In this document: positions 53,501 through 64,000 of the stretch, piece after piece
Position numbering within the stretch: position 1 is the first letter of the stretch
Layout: every line of letters begins with the position of its first letter
Source of the DNA: Volutella citrinella
Taxonomy: Eukaryota; Ascomycota; Sordariomycetes; Hypocreales; Nectriaceae
Assembly: GCA_034401135.1 (NCBI GenBank)
Contig: JAWZSP010000007.1
Location: 1,426,001-1,490,000 of the forward strand
Direction: 5' to 3'
Length of the DNA stretch: 64,000 bases
Notes under the pieces: model-generated
The model's input: the letters and a program-made list of their open reading frames with translations, nothing else
Database searches by the model: none
What the model was told of the DNA's origin: nothing
Made by a program: the position numbers and the translations under genes

Positions 53501-55010
53501 TCTTCAAGATTTCCTGAACATGACATCTATTCGCTTCATGGAGCTGAACACAACCAAGCGTCGCCATACCGCGGCTCCCAGTAGTTTTCCAGGCGGGGCG
53601 GCGGTGGATGAAGAGGATGACATGACGCTTGAACAATGTGTTGTTGCCGGTGCCTGCACGGTCCCTATGCTTGAGCTCTATCAGCATTCATGCCGAGAGC
53701 TCAAGAAGTACATCTCAGAGGGCCGGCGTATGGTCAAGGAGATTGAAAACGACACCTTTGAGGATAACCCGCCACTGTTCAAAGAGTACATGTCTGCAAC
53801 GCCTGATGTCAAGACTTTGATGGACAACCAGTTCAAGAATGTCAAGACACATGCCCGCCTGCTGAGTAAGGCCATGTGGTATGAATGGCGAACGATGCTT
53901 CAAGAAGGGCTCAAAGAAGGGCTTGTGAGGATTGGTGATGGGATGAGGGAAGACGAAGAAAGCCTCGATCGCCAGAAGCAACTTCTCGACTCTGTGATGC
54001 CTGCTATCACAACCCGCTTCGAGTCTCTAGCTGAAGAGAGCAGCAACCTGGAGGAGATTTCCAAAGAGCTTGCAGAGTGTGATCCTTCAGAACTTGAGGC
54101 TGCACGCGACACGCTGGCTTCTCTAGATGATGATGTCAAGCACAAGAAGAAGCTCATTGCCGAGTTGCGACAGCAGTTCCAAGCCACGGAGGAGGAGGTG
54201 GAGAGCCTAACTACGCGGAAACAACAATGCTTAGTCGACATCAAAGAATCAGAGAAGGTTCGCGAGGAATGCCGCGGCTGGACAAGCACAGAGGTCAACA
54301 GCCTCAAAGGTAAGCCAAGCAACTGACCGGCTTCTTGACCTCCTGCTGACTTCTAAACAGAGCGCGTCGATGTCATTGAAAGAGCCCATGGCTGGACAGT
54401 AACTGGAATCTCCGGCTCTACGATGTCGATGGCCTATAGGCGAGAAATCGAACTCGTCTTCGATGTCGATGCCTTTCAAGGCCGTAAGGGCGATTCTCAG
54501 ATTGACCTATGGTACATCGCAGACAGCCGCGACAATGATCCATTACCGAAAACGGCCGAGAAAGAGTTCTTCTTGCAGTGCATTCGTGACCACGTCCGTG
54601 CCATTCGGCCGAGTGTGAGCAAGGTCGCTGATGTGCTTCAAGTGGTCCGTGAGGGGTGGGACAAAGCCAACTTTGTCTCCACACAGACACGCCAGCTTCA
54701 TGTGTCGTTCCCAACGACTGTGATGCAGACATCTGACTCTAGCGTGGCACTGGTCACGTCACTCCTGCTTGTCCCACTGGAGACGCGGCTGGAGATCACA
54801 ATGGCTTTCCACAGCCACAGCGGCCCAGAAGGTCTTGGATTCACGATTGATTCCCGGGCACAAATCTTGTACGGAGAAAACTTCAACGTCGCCAAGATCG
54901 GGGAATTTCTGGTGTCTAGGATTGGTGGAGAGCTAGGAGGCTTGGACGAGCCGTGGAGTGATGTCTTGGTTGAGTTACAGGCAAGGCTGATTGCTAGGGG
55001 GAGGAAGTAA
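50585..55010 (+). CDS. SPC105: Kinetochore scaffold Spc105/Spc7 (KNL1)
   Basis: Three exons: 50585-50797, 50850-54309, 54361-55010; 1440 residues. Introns of 52 and 51 nt (GTACGT..ACAG, GTAAGC..ACAG). It is the KMN-network subunit that recruits Bub1/Bub3 and PP1. Near the N-terminus are both PP1-docking motifs: SILK (82-85, PRSILKPTISS) and RVSF (161-164, in NRRVSFAAEATLHTF). Six MELT-like repeats follow between DNA 51,753 and 52,260: MEIT, MDVT, MEFT, MEFT, MDMT and MDMT, each followed by a short A-G-I/V pattern such as TAVGGIL. A long basic Ser/Pro/Lys-rich disordered region (DNA 52,300-52,900) may bind microtubules or DNA. The C-terminal Spc7 domain begins at FLNMTSIRFMELNTTKRRHT, with coiled coils, then an RWD-like end in exon 3 (TGISGSTMSMAYRREIELVF). 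Confidence 0.96.
51728..52260 (+). repeat. MELT-like repeat array in SPC105
   Basis: Six degenerate coding repeats, cores at about 51753, 51831, 51933, 52017, 52137 and 52224, spaced roughly 80-120 bp. The consensus is M(D/E)xT followed by AxGxI/V. Just before the first lies a GACATG run coding (MD)n. Confidence 0.8.
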
Positions 55011-55706
55011 CGGGGGTTTTGGATCTTCATCATGACGAGTAACGACAGGACTGGAACACGATATGGGAATGGGCAGTGGTTTGCGGATGCCAAGGCGTTG
55101 TTTGGGGTTGGAGATACCTTAGTACTTGCGTATTTGTTCTACTTGAACAGGTCAAGACATGTTTGTTTGAGTGCCAATTGTTGTTCCGTTTCCGCCTCTC
55201 GCCCCTGCCCACTGTGCCGGAAGAATAAATGTGGCTGCCTTTGCACAATCAATAGTTAGCTGTATGGCTTCGTTTGGCGATTTCTCCTCTACACTCGCTC
55301 TGGCCTCGGCCACGTCTGGGCGGGCTGCCTCAGCGAGTTCGTTCCAGATGATGCCGGCATTCATCCCGTACAGAACATGCATGGGACAATGCATTCGCGT
55401 AGCCGGGCGAATGTGTCATTCTCAGCGGTCTTTCAACCTTTTTTCACCGTGGCCACTACGCCGCCATGTTCTCTGCCTAAACAGCCGGCGGACAGCTGCG
55501 AACAGCTGCCATCCTTCTCAAAGGCTGCCACGCCAACCACATGAACGCCTGGAAACATGTTAACAAACTGGTGGGCAGCAAACGCGGAAGTTTTTTTCCT
55601 ATTCTTCTACCAACTGGTGATCTCCCCCCCAAACTCACACTTGTTCTCATGTGTTAGACAACCAACACCAACTTCGACTCCTCGACTCCTGGCCAACGGA
55701 AAAGCC
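55011..55706. other. Intergenic, promoter of the repeat-rich gene
   Basis: 696 bp, no gene seen. The last 60 bases (ACAACCAACACCAACTTCGA region) look like an mRNA leader; it holds a two-codon upstream ORF (ATGTGTTAG) near 55650. Confidence 0.5.
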
Positions 55707-58700
55707 ATGGATACCGACTTTCTTCCCCTAGAGGGCATCATGGGATGCTATGAGGGTATGGTGAAGCTCTTCTGGACTATGCTGTCTGCCCTCAGCCTCA
55801 TCATCTTTGGCGAATTTGGCCCTCCCTCCATCTCCAACATTTGGAATCTCCCAGAAATCCTGCTCAACATTCTGCACGACGAAAAGTACACCGGATTGCA
55901 TATCGCGATGATACGCCTCGCCTGCTCCATTATTCGCGCGCTGATATGGCTTCTTCGCTGTTTGCCGTCTGTAGTATTGCTTCCACTTGTTGGCCTCTAC
56001 TTTCAGCAACTCGTCATTCATGCCAAGTTGACGCCCCGGGGGCACTCTGCAGTATGGCTCGCCTTCATGATATTCCCTAAGCCATGGGAACTGGGGCAGA
56101 TTCGAAAAAGAGAGAACAGAGGTACGGAACTGGCTGACTTCTACACTTTCTTGCTGCTTTTGCTTGTGCCGCTCTTCGCTCTTTCGGTTCTGCAGTTGTC
56201 CATCAAGCTTCCGACGGCCTGGTGTTCGGCAAAGGAAGGATGCAATAAAATCGTCAAGCGGTTGAAGTCCAAACGCCAGAAAGGCAAGGGAAATAAAGGG
56301 GTCCGGAAGCCTCCCATGGAAGGGATGGCGGTGCAGACCGTCGACGCTTCGACTCAGACCATGCCATTTGAAGACGTCATCACGCAACATCTCGAAAGCG
56401 AGAGCAAAGTCCCAGCGGGAAGCACCGGAAAAGCCGGACATGGTCGTCGGGCCCCTAGGGAGCCGGTCCAGGACGTCGAACCGCCCAAAATCAGCAAACC
56501 GGCCAACACTCCTGGGCCTGCCGGAGACCGCCCGTGGATTTCACTGAAACTAAAGCGAAAAAAGTATCAAGAGCACTTGGCTAGAATGGACGCAGCTGCC
56601 TCATCACAAAAGCCCATTGACGAAGACGAGACGAAGCTGGAGAAGCCCAATGCTCACGAGACATCCCAAAAGGACACGACACTTGACGTTGTTGACGCAA
56701 GCTCGCCGAAAATCACCAATGACAAGAAAGCAACACAAAACACCACGGTTGATGTCGAAAGTGTTCAAGATCGTGACAAATGCTCCGCGGTTACGAAAGA
56801 AGGCATTGACCCCGTAATTCCTCACCCCGACGAGAATGGCACCTCACCACAGGCCTCCCCCAAGCCCGACAACCCAGTACACCCCAGCTCAACGACCACT
56901 TGTCAAAGCCCACGGAAGACAACCGTGAGTGTTGCAGAGCCTGAGGCAACCCCCAAGGCTACACACTCTCCCGCTGAGGATCCCGCTTACCAACCGCCCA
57001 CACCACCACTGTTGGAAGACGAGGGGAAATCGAGCGATAACAAAGGAAAACTATCGCTGTCTGGACGAGAATCGGATGAGAGTGCGTTGAGTGGTATTAC
57101 CGCTCCTGATGAGCCTGAAATAACTCCTGCTCCCGTACCCGATACCCCTGAAGATCCCTTTTACCAACGGCCCATACCATCAACACCACAAGACGAGGAA
57201 AATTCAAGTGGGAATGAAGGAAGCTCACCAGCTTCCGAAACGGAATCGGAATATCCTACCTCAAGCATCACCACTCCCGAGAAGCCTGAAGCATCTCCTG
57301 CCGCCATTTTCCCGGACTTTGACGAGCACCGGCCGCCTACACCATCACCGCTGCAAGATGAAGAAAATTCGAGTGAAAATGAAGGAAGCTCATCACTCCT
57401 TAAAAGCGAACCAAATGGCAGTGCCTTTAGCACCACTGCTTCCGACGAGCCGGAGGCAACTGTTGCAGCTGCGTGCACTCCCTCTGAGACGAGCTGTTAC
57501 CAACCGCCCAAACCACTGATGCCGCAGGGGAAATCAGACAGCCGTGCCTCGAATACGACTTGCTTTCAGGGGGTGAAAGCGACTCCTGTAGCTGCATGCT
57601 GTCCCTCTGGGACTCTTGGTTACCAACCTCCAAAACTAAATATCACCATTCCCAAGGATCCGGTTGCAATGGGGGGCCCTACTATGGACGCACTTCCGCA
57701 ACCCATGGATGTCGACCCAGAACCAATGAAAGTCGACGTAATTGAGCCGTCAAGGGCTGTTGTGGGATCTGAAGCTTCCGGCCATGAGGTGGGAATGGAC
57801 TGCGACTCTGATGTCAACGATACCCAAGTCACTGGAGCGACGAGCTATTCCGCCCCAGTTGACAGCACCGGTTCGGGGGGAATGGATTGGACACCTGTCG
57901 AGGGTTCCCATGACGAGGGTTTGCTACCTATGAGTGTAGACCACCCCAGCAATGTCTTCGAGCCAGGAACCAGTGGTCTGCTCTCTCCTGGTGGCAGCGA
58001 CCTTACGATGGCCACCTGGTCGCAGAGCGGTGCCTCCGTCAACGGCGAAATCGACATATCATCAAACACTGCTATGAGCGATATCGAGACGTCTTCAGAC
58101 ACTGCTATGAGCGATGTAGAGACATCGTCAGTGATTGCTATGAGCGATGTCGAGTCAGACACTGCGATGGGCGATACGTTGGATCAGCCGCTGGGACTTG
58201 AACCTCCAACAGATGGAATGGACTTGGACGATGCAGATGCAACACCCACAAAAAAGTCTGTAGCCACTGTTCCCCAGATATCCCCGGGCTGGCTTGAAGC
58301 TACCGATAAAGCATGGGAAAGTGAGACCGCCCCTCCCACGCAAGTAAATCCCGATAATTGGGATTTCCGAGGTACAGTTCCGGAGAATTATCTCATGACA
58401 GAAGCAGAGATGGAAGATCTCGAACATGAGATGAAACTGATGTACCTGGTCGACGAAATGGTCCAAAAGCCGGATACATCTGGCACAGGCACTTCGCATT
58501 CGACATCTCCAAACCAGCACAATCCATTTTGGCACGCCACAGACCAGCCTAACCCTGAATCATCCCGGTATGAGGTTGCGAGTCCTGGAGGGTTCGTTGG
58601 CCCGGAAGATCCGACAGAACCGAAGATACAGTTCTCCGACAGTTCATACGAAGTAGTGTATGGGAAGAGGAAACAAGACAACGTTGAGGCAGCTGAAAGC

Positions 58701-59660
58701 ATTCCAGAACCATGCGACCCCGTGGTCCGATCTACCCGAGATTTCAAGACTCCGGTTAGTCGCAAAGCTAGGATAACACAGGATTCTGGGCAGAAATCTG
58801 CGATCAGTGGTCTTTCTGGCCGCGCAGGAGAAGTGACACCAACAGACCTGGATGATGACACAACTCCCACCCAAAAGATGATCAACAAGAAAAGGGATGG
58901 ACCCTCTAGCCGAGACCCGGTCGCAAGACGCCTATTCTCACTTGGGTCTCTAAGGACACCGTCGAGTCAGGAGGTGCATATGATCAATGGCCACCTGGTC
59001 AAGCGCCCAGAAGAGGACAAAGGGCACCAGCCTGATAGAGGAGAGGAGCCGGAAGAGGAACAGCAGTCCGCCAGCGTAGAGGAGCCGGAGGAGGAACAAC
59101 AGCCCGACAGAGGAGAGGAGCCAGAAGAAGAACAAGAGCCCGACAGAGGGGAGAAGCCGGACAAGGGAAAGCAGCCGGAGAAGGCTGCAACCAACACGGG
59201 CAACTTGACACTCCCGACAGGCAACCCCGTGCAGACCAACAGCGAGGCAACCAACACGGGTAACTTGATACTTCCGACAGGCAACCCTGTACAGACCAAC
59301 AGCGAGGCAACCAACACGGGTAACTTGACACTTCCGACAGGCAACCCTGTACAGACCAACAGCGAGGCAACGGAGCAACAGAATGGTATGAGAGTCTTTT
59401 AAGACAATGCAACTTTGGCATGCGCTGACCAGATAATCACAGTCCCCGTGGCCGACCCAGAAGCTGTGAAAGCTGATATGCATAGGCGGGAGCTTGAGAG
59501 GACTCTCCGGAGGGTGCAGAAGAGGAGGGGAACAAAGCTCTTCCACAGCAAGACGCATGCGTACTCACCGAAAACTCCATCATTCAGCGGATCCCAAGGC
59601 AACCCTAGTCCTGGACCTTCCTCGCCCATGCCATTCAATGCGGCACCCAACCGAGAATGA
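55707..59660 (+). CDS. Large repeat-rich membrane-anchored protein, unknown
   Basis: Two exons: 55707-59385 and 59443-59660; 1298 residues. The frame extends upstream to an ATG at 55557, but the leader-like sequence and AAAGCCATGG context favour 55707. The first 170 residues are hydrophobic, with segments near 17-37, 70-100 and 147-168 (FYTFLLLLLVPLFALSVLQL). The rest is disordered, acidic and Pro/Ser/Thr-rich, with repeats: YQPPTPP-type motifs with QDEENSS blocks (57,000-57,400), DTAMSDVETSS 11-mers (58,060-58,160), PDRGEEPEEEQ units (59,030-59,160) and three exact-length 60-bp units (59,187-59,366). The second exon is basic (MHRRELERTLRRVQKRRG), suggesting a nucleic-acid- or membrane-binding tail. 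I know no family. Fast evolution is likely. Confidence 0.75.
58064..58162 (+). repeat. 33-bp coding repeats (DTAMSDVETSS)
   Basis: Three to four degenerate units of 33 bases, each with CACTGCTATGAGCGATGT or a variant, read as TAMSD(I/V)E(T/S) in the repeat-rich gene. Confidence 0.8.
59187..59366 (+). repeat. Three tandem 60-bp coding units
   Basis: Each 60-base unit encodes ATNTGNLTLPTGNPVQTNSE or a close variant (one unit has I for T). Units 2 and 3 are nearly identical, unit 1 differs at a few third positions, pointing to recent expansion. Confidence 0.92.
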
Positions 59661-59877
59661 ATCTTGAATTGAGTGCCATGTCATCTCAAAGACTAGGGCA
59701 AAAGACGCGTGGGAACGGGATACATAAGTGGTAGAGGACTTATCTAACGATTTGTAATACTCGTCGTGGTCTTGGAACGATGACTTGAATGTGTGGGTCA
59801 TGGATTGGGTATGGGAAGTTGGGAGAGATATTGAAAGATGGAATGTATTATATAAAAAGCGACAAACATTGATGTCA

Positions 59878-61323
59878 TCATCTATTTTTGACCTTCATCC
59901 ATCCACTAGACTCCCGGCGAGGAGAATTCTTGTTATCCGCAGACTTGCCCTTTGCCGTCTCGCTCGGATCTTCCTCCACCTTCCAGGCATCATCGTCGAG
60001 AACCTCCCAATCCGGCACAGAAGCTTCGCTGAGCAGCTTTTTCTTAAGTTTGTCGGCGAGCTTCATGGGACTGGGCAGCTTGAAGTTTTTGGTGAACTCG
60101 GTGCCATCTGCGCCACCAAGGAAATAATAGGTCGTTCCGTGGGAGAACCGGCCCATCCATTTGACGTCTTCGTCCGTGCTGTTTTCTGTGCCCGGGGTCC
60201 TGAGGGCAGGGCTGCTTGGGAAACTGATTCCACTGCTAGTTTGCTGGCTGATCAACAGGCTGTAGAGGTTCTTCCCCATGTTACAAATGTCTTCAAAGTA
60301 TGTCCGGTCTCCAATCGGAACCCCTTGGGTACTGCAAGCCCAAGCAATGTCGTACGCAAGCAAGGTGACACCTTCAATAAAATAGGAGAAAGTCGCAGAA
60401 TCTTCCTTGGCAAGCTGTGGCAGAGGTTTGTCAACGTAAAGTGGCCTGGGGCGCGGTACGTGAGTAGAGTCGGGATCGCGGGCATCGGAAGTTGGTGTCG
60501 AGGTGCCTGAGGGCGCCGGGAAGACAGTCTCGGCACCCTTGTACGATCCAGAGAAATTGGAAATGGTTGGCCGAGGGTAGTCCCGATGAGGAAGGGTGAT
60601 GGCTGCTGGAAGGCGGATGGACAGGTAATGAGAAGCGAGGATCAGGATGTGAGCAATGTGAGCAAGCGAAGTAGAGATGACCTCAGGAGCCATGGCTGTT
60701 TTTGAGTTAGCGTGGAACCTGGAGTTTGCATGGCAGGTAAACTTACAGTTCATGCTGGTTAGATCTACCACTGGTAATCCGCCAAGGGAATATTCATATC
60801 GTCCCGAAGGTCCCTTCTTCGCACGGCGGAGTCCATACAAGGCACCAGCCTCCAGGCAGAGAAACGACCGTGTTCCGGCCATCTCCTCAGCGGATTGAGA
60901 CCATCGGAATTTTGACATCTGGTTCGTCTTATCAATGTCTCTGATCTGCTTGGTCCGCCGCTCAGCGAGGCCATCCGAGACGGCGGCCATGTCCGATTTA
61001 CGGCGCGACAAGGCAGTTTTCCTTGCCTGTATCTCTTCTCTGGCGGCTTTGATGTCATTTCTGAGCTTGTCCGCGGCAGCAAGGACTTGTGTCGTTCTGT
61101 CCTCGGCCATCCGTTGTTGCGCCTGCATCAATTCCTTCTTCGCTTGACTTGGGCCTGTCGCATCATCCAGGAAGTCGCTGATTTGCTTCTGCAGTTCCTC
61201 ATTCTCGATAAGAGCCTGGAGATTTTTTATCCGGCCTTCGTAGAGATGATTCCTGGCATCCACAGCACAGAGGAATGGTAATCGCTTGGGCTCATGGCCC
61301 CGACGGCATATATCACACTCCAT
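59878..61323 (-). CDS. ATG14: Autophagy protein Atg14 (PI3K complex I subunit)
   Basis: Two exons: 61323-60747 and 60695-59878; 464 residues. Start at MECDICRRGHEPKRLPFLCA (61323), the conserved Cys-containing N-terminus; the open frame runs 27 codons further up but without family character. Atg14 directs the Vps34-Atg6-Vps15 complex to the autophagosome formation site. The CXXC and following Cys motif are intact, then a long coiled coil (about 30-150, e.g. LQALIENEELQKQISDFLDD), then the conserved EVISTSLAHIAHILILASHY block. A Pro/Ser-rich loop and a C-terminal segment near FEDICNMGKNLYSLLISQQT follow. The intron is 51 nt, a multiple of three, without an in-frame stop. Confidence 0.88.
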   Translation of the reverse strand: MECDICRRGHEPKRLPFLCAVDARNHLYEGRIKNLQALIENEELQKQISDFLDDATGPSQAKKELMQAQQRMAEDRTTQVLAAADKLRNDIKAAREEIQARKTALSRRKSDMAAVSDGLAERRTKQIRDIDKTNQMSKFRWSQSAEEMAGTRSFLCLEAGALYGLRRAKKGPSGRYEYSLGGLPVVDLTSMNCKFTCHANSRFHANSKTAMAPEVISTSLAHIAHILILASHYLSIRLPAAITLPHRDYPRPTISNFSGSYKGAETVFPAPSGTSTPTSDARDPDSTHVPRPRPLYVDKPLPQLAKEDSATFSYFIEGVTLLAYDIAWACSTQGVPIGDRTYFEDICNMGKNLYSLLISQQTSSGISFPSSPALRTPGTENSTDEDVKWMGRFSHGTTYYFLGGADGTEFTKNFKLPSPMKLADKLKKKLLSEASVPDWEVLDDDAWKVEEDPSETAKGKSADNKNSPRRESSGWMKVKNR

Positions 61324-61932
61324 GGCGGGTAGATTTGCCACAGTACACGTCTGCGCTCTTCCTGGGAGAAGTGGAAGAAAGATGCGACTTGATGGTAAAG
61401 TCAAAGAGGGATTATATAGACCATGGAGCGATGTATATAAAGCAATGAGGACGGCAGCTGCTGGATGTGTTCTTGTTCAGATGACATCGAGGTTGATCCA
61501 AGTCACGAGGTTGAAGGCGCGAGCCAGCCGAATGTGGCGCATTTGCCCCTCAGCCACGGCGCGTGGCAGGCAACCACTGAACGGCGACGTGCCCAACTGG
61601 CAACCACCCAATCAATCACGCTTGTCAGGAGAGGTCTCACAGCACACGCTCAACGCCATTCTGTCAGCCGAGAACATCGGAGCATTGTTGGTGTGAATAC
61701 GGCTCTGAGCCCTACTGCACGTTGCGAAGGTCAGACTACTGTTGGATGGGCTCTGGAACAGTGAGGCCAGAACCACTGATCTTGCGCCCCGTCCTGCTGA
61801 TGTTCACATAGGCATCAAGTGTGACGAATCGCGATTCGGAATCAGTCGCAGCCCAGCTCTGCATCCCATCGTGGCCTTGGTCTCGCGTCGTGTGTTCGGA
61901 CACGTAGATTCTTGGTGCAATTTTATACCAGC
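61324..61932. promoter_or_regulatory. Divergent promoter, ATG14 / small unknown gene
   Basis: 609 bp between start codons. On the right, ATTTTATACCAGCATGG places a TATA-like sequence (TTTATAC, 61921-61927) very close to the ATG. No gene seen. Confidence 0.5.
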
Positions 61933-62537
61933 ATGGCTTCGTCACAAAGGGAAGTACCAGGGGCCGACAATGTCGCTCTTGGCAGTGAAGCCGAGAACGA
62001 ACCAGTGGCCACAGGCCAGGGGCCTCTGCTCGCGACGACTGAATCGAAAAGCCCCTTTGTCCCAGACGTAAAAGGCGACGAACTACGGACGGATCAGGAT
62101 GAGCAAGCCACCATATCCAAGACGCCCAGCACCCCTGACACGTTGGCCGCATTTGACTGGGACGACTTCGAGGAGCGCTTTGAGCAGGCTCTCCGGGAAG
62201 CAGACCAACATGAACTCGAGATTCTCAAGGAGGCGGAGGGCCTCTCTCGGGTATAATATCCGCCCGAACCCCGATGGCTATGACGCTGATGGAACGACCA
62301 GTACTTCAAAATTTGGGCGACTGCTGCATCAACACACGATGACGAGAGAGCCGCAAAGCGCTTGCAGACACGTCGGCGGTTTGTCAATCTGTCCGAGGAG
62401 AACATGGCACAGAAACAACAGCATTGTGAGTGGCCGCGGTCATGCTGTACGAGCCGACCTCTTGATACTAACTAATGGTAGACGAAGAAGTTGTTCGCGC
62501 CTTTGAAAGTGCGCTGGCCCTGCTACGATCGAAATGA
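61933..62537 (+). CDS. Small conserved fungal protein, unknown
   Basis: Three exons: 61933-62250, 62302-62425, 62482-62537; 165 residues. Introns: 51 nt (GTATAA donor, atypical, CCAG acceptor) and 56 nt (GTGAGT..GTAG, CTAAT branch point). The N-terminal half is acidic and disordered (about 60 residues), then TLAAFDWDDFEERFEQALRE opens a helical domain. YFKIWATAASTHDDERAAKR and RRRFVNLSEENMAQKQQH continue it, and the last exon ends EEVVRAFESALALLRSK. The conserved feel of the helical part and the frame closure support the model. The first donor is the least secure point; a shift of one base does not restore the frame. No function known to me. Confidence 0.75.
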
Positions 62538-62945
62538 GGGACGAGGCTCAGTGGCTGGTGCGCTGTGGGCGACGAAATGATTGAGAAGGAACCATGTTCA
62601 AATGGCCGCGCATTCGGCCTACAATGCCGGTCACACGATGATCATGGGCGAAATGAAAACCAACCCTTTTAATGCAAGACGTAGTCTCGTTTTTCGTTTT
62701 CTTTTGGTCTTTTGCTGTTGACCATACTACTGCTGGGCAATTCACAGGGAGTCGACTAGCTTCGCTTTGAGGCTTGAATTCAGGCAGGGGTGCAAGGCAG
62801 CCAGCGTAGTGGCACGTGACGAAATTCCACCTCTGGAACATGGTTATATAGACGCGTCGTCAGGGCGGCCCCAGCATCTCTTTCCTTCATCACGTCCGGC
62901 TTCTTGACAGCAATACCTCTTTTGGCTTTGGATTGCCAGCCAGAA
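62538..62945. promoter_or_regulatory. Intergenic, promoter of DUF3807-like gene
   Basis: 408 bp with one CACGTGA at about 62813-62819 and TATATAGA at about 62845 (GTTATATAGACGC), a good TATA box about 100 nt before the start at 62946. No gene seen. Confidence 0.5.
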
Positions 62946-63541
62946 ATGACCGACACTGAAAATGTGGCGGCAGGGGTAAATTTCAGCTTACCAAATATCT
63001 CCCAGGTGGGTGAGGAGACGCGCCTCTCCAACAGCTAGGCAAATGTGCTAATGCAAGGCAGGATGACCTATTCACATTCCATGAGGCGCACTTTTCACAG
63101 GCAGCCGTCACGTCATTCAATGGCAGTTTTATCAAGCCCCCTCAGGCTCAGCAACCTGAAGAAGACGTCACTCATGAAGACTGGGACGAGGAAGACGACC
63201 TCGGCTACTACGACGATGGCGTGAAGCGGACATTGACGGATGCGCAAATAGAGATTTTTCGCCACTCCGAGCTTGAAGCGCTGCGGAAGAAACACGTGAA
63301 GCGAGCTGAGACTGCCTCCAAAGCCGCCGTGTCTTCAGATGAGGCAACAAACCTCAGCGACAATCAAGCTACCCCTTCACGGTCTGGTACCCCATCGTCT
63401 ACAGTCGCTTCCACGTCTCGTGCCAGCAAGAAGAAAAAGAAGAAGGGTGCAAAACGCGCGAAAGTCGAACCGAAACCTGATCTGCGAAAGCGCACGTGGG
63501 ATGTTGTCGAGAAGGGATTAGACACCCTTGAGTACGATTAG
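62946..63541 (+). CDS. DUF3807-like fungal protein
   Basis: Two exons: 62946-63005 and 63062-63541; 179 residues, both exons whole codons. The intron is 56 nt (GTGGGT..GCAG). The start is MTDTENVAAGVNFSLPNISQ, with DDLFTFHEAHFSQAAVTSFN next. An acidic patch EEDVTHEDWDEEDDLGYYDD leads to DGVKRTLTDAQIEIFRHSEL and EALRKKHVKRAET, the motif I associate with DUF3807 (from memory). The C-terminus is Ser/Thr-rich with a KKKKKKGAKRAK basic run (nuclear signal) and ends RTWDVVEKGLDTLEYD. The function of the family is unknown. Confidence 0.8.
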
Positions 63542-64000
63542 GAGTTATCACCAAAACGTTCTTATTCAGGTGACGCGCCCATTGGAGCCAACGCGGGGGC
63601 CTAGCAGCGGGTCTGTTCCGAAGGAGGGACTTGCAGAGATGCTGTCGGCTGAGAGAACCGACGCGGTTGGAAGGCCATCTCAAGGTACGCGAACTGAGGA
63701 CCCGTCTCTTTTCTCTCTTTCCATCATGATGAAAACCCTTTGTATCGTCATCCTTAGTCGGATCTGGGATGGAGATGGACGAACCATTGGTCACGGCCAA
63801 AGGTGACATCTTTGCAGCCCGGAAATGTCGAGCACTTAATCTTCTCTCTGAGTCGATGAGAACATACTAGCATTTGTACTTTGAAGCTTTATTTGCTGTT
63901 CCTGTGGCACTGACTCGCTCAAGACTTAGGATTACTATCATTGCCTGATCCTGCCGCTGCGCTGTAATAAGCCAGGGTGAGATCTGAGCTTCACAGAGTG
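63542..64000. other. Terminal intergenic stretch
   Basis: 459 bp to the window edge. Probably 3' UTR of the DUF3807-like gene and spacer. A 92-codon frame at 63528-63806 has no coding character. No gene assigned. Confidence 0.5.

Noticed and set aside
55557..55706. Upstream ATG at 55557 as start of the repeat-rich membrane protein
   Set aside because: The interval looks like a leader (CAACACC blocks, mini-uORF); the ATG at 55707 has better context. Not fully excluded.
63528..63806. 92-codon frame at the right edge as a further gene or exon
   Set aside because: No conserved features and no acceptor/donor pair linking it to the DUF3807-like gene.

Overview
The window is nuclear DNA of a filamentous ascomycete, most likely a Sordariomycete and possibly Hypocreales. 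This rests on short introns (about 50-110 nt, GT..AG, CTAAC/CTGAC-like branch points), compact genes with 0.2-1.2 kb spacers, moderately high GC, and closely recognisable fungal orthologs. I assign 22 spliced or intact protein genes, one further candidate micro-ORF and one tRNA. I see no transposase, reverse transcriptase, CRISPR array, secondary-metabolite cluster or virus-derived gene. Exon coordinates were derived by hand from splice signals plus reading-frame closure; every multi-exon model given here closes to a whole number of codons.

Left block (1-7.4 kb): the 5' part of an RNA polymerase I initiation factor gene (RRN9-like, minus, cut by the window edge), NOP7/pescadillo (minus), GAB1/PIG-U of the GPI transamidase (plus, divergent from NOP7) and SAM37 of the mitochondrial SAM complex (minus, convergent with GAB1).

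Gene desert (7.4-20.8 kb): about 13.3 kb with no convincing conserved gene, very long for such a compact genome. Inside it a minus-strand promoter/leader-like stretch (TATA-like box near 10.04 kb, then about 250 nt with no ATG and rich in CAA) leads into a 28-codon proline-rich micro-ORF followed directly by an inverted repeat.

Middle block (20.8-48.7 kb): a conserved protein I cannot name, mitochondrial isoleucyl-tRNA synthetase, a 1221-residue C-terminally membrane-anchored protein, the phosphoinositide phosphatase SAC1, a Rab5 GTPase with two micro-exons, MIC60, two folylpolyglutamate synthase paralogs lying tail to tail, a double GFA-domain protein, URI1/BUD27, a tiny Cys-rich (CYSTM-like) protein, tRNA-Val(AAC) and a twin-CX9C EMI1-like protein.

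Right block (49.3-64 kb): RPS11 (uS17), whose start codon appears to be split by an intron; the kinetochore scaffold SPC105/Spc7, sharing with RPS11 a promoter that carries two TCACGTGA boxes and a TTAGGG site; a large fast-evolving repeat-rich membrane protein; ATG14; and two small conserved fungal proteins (one DUF3807-like).

The genes are mostly housekeeping and do not form one pathway. Several concern mitochondria (SAM37, ISM1, MIC60, both FPGS genes through probable dual targeting, EMI1-like), membranes and phosphoinositides (SAC1, Rab5, ATG14, GAB1) and ribosome production (RRN9, NOP7, RPS11, URI1). I did not find a convincing new multi-gene system. The most unusual items are the FPGS pair, the split RPS11 start codon, the desert with its micro-ORF, and the repeat-rich 1298-residue protein.
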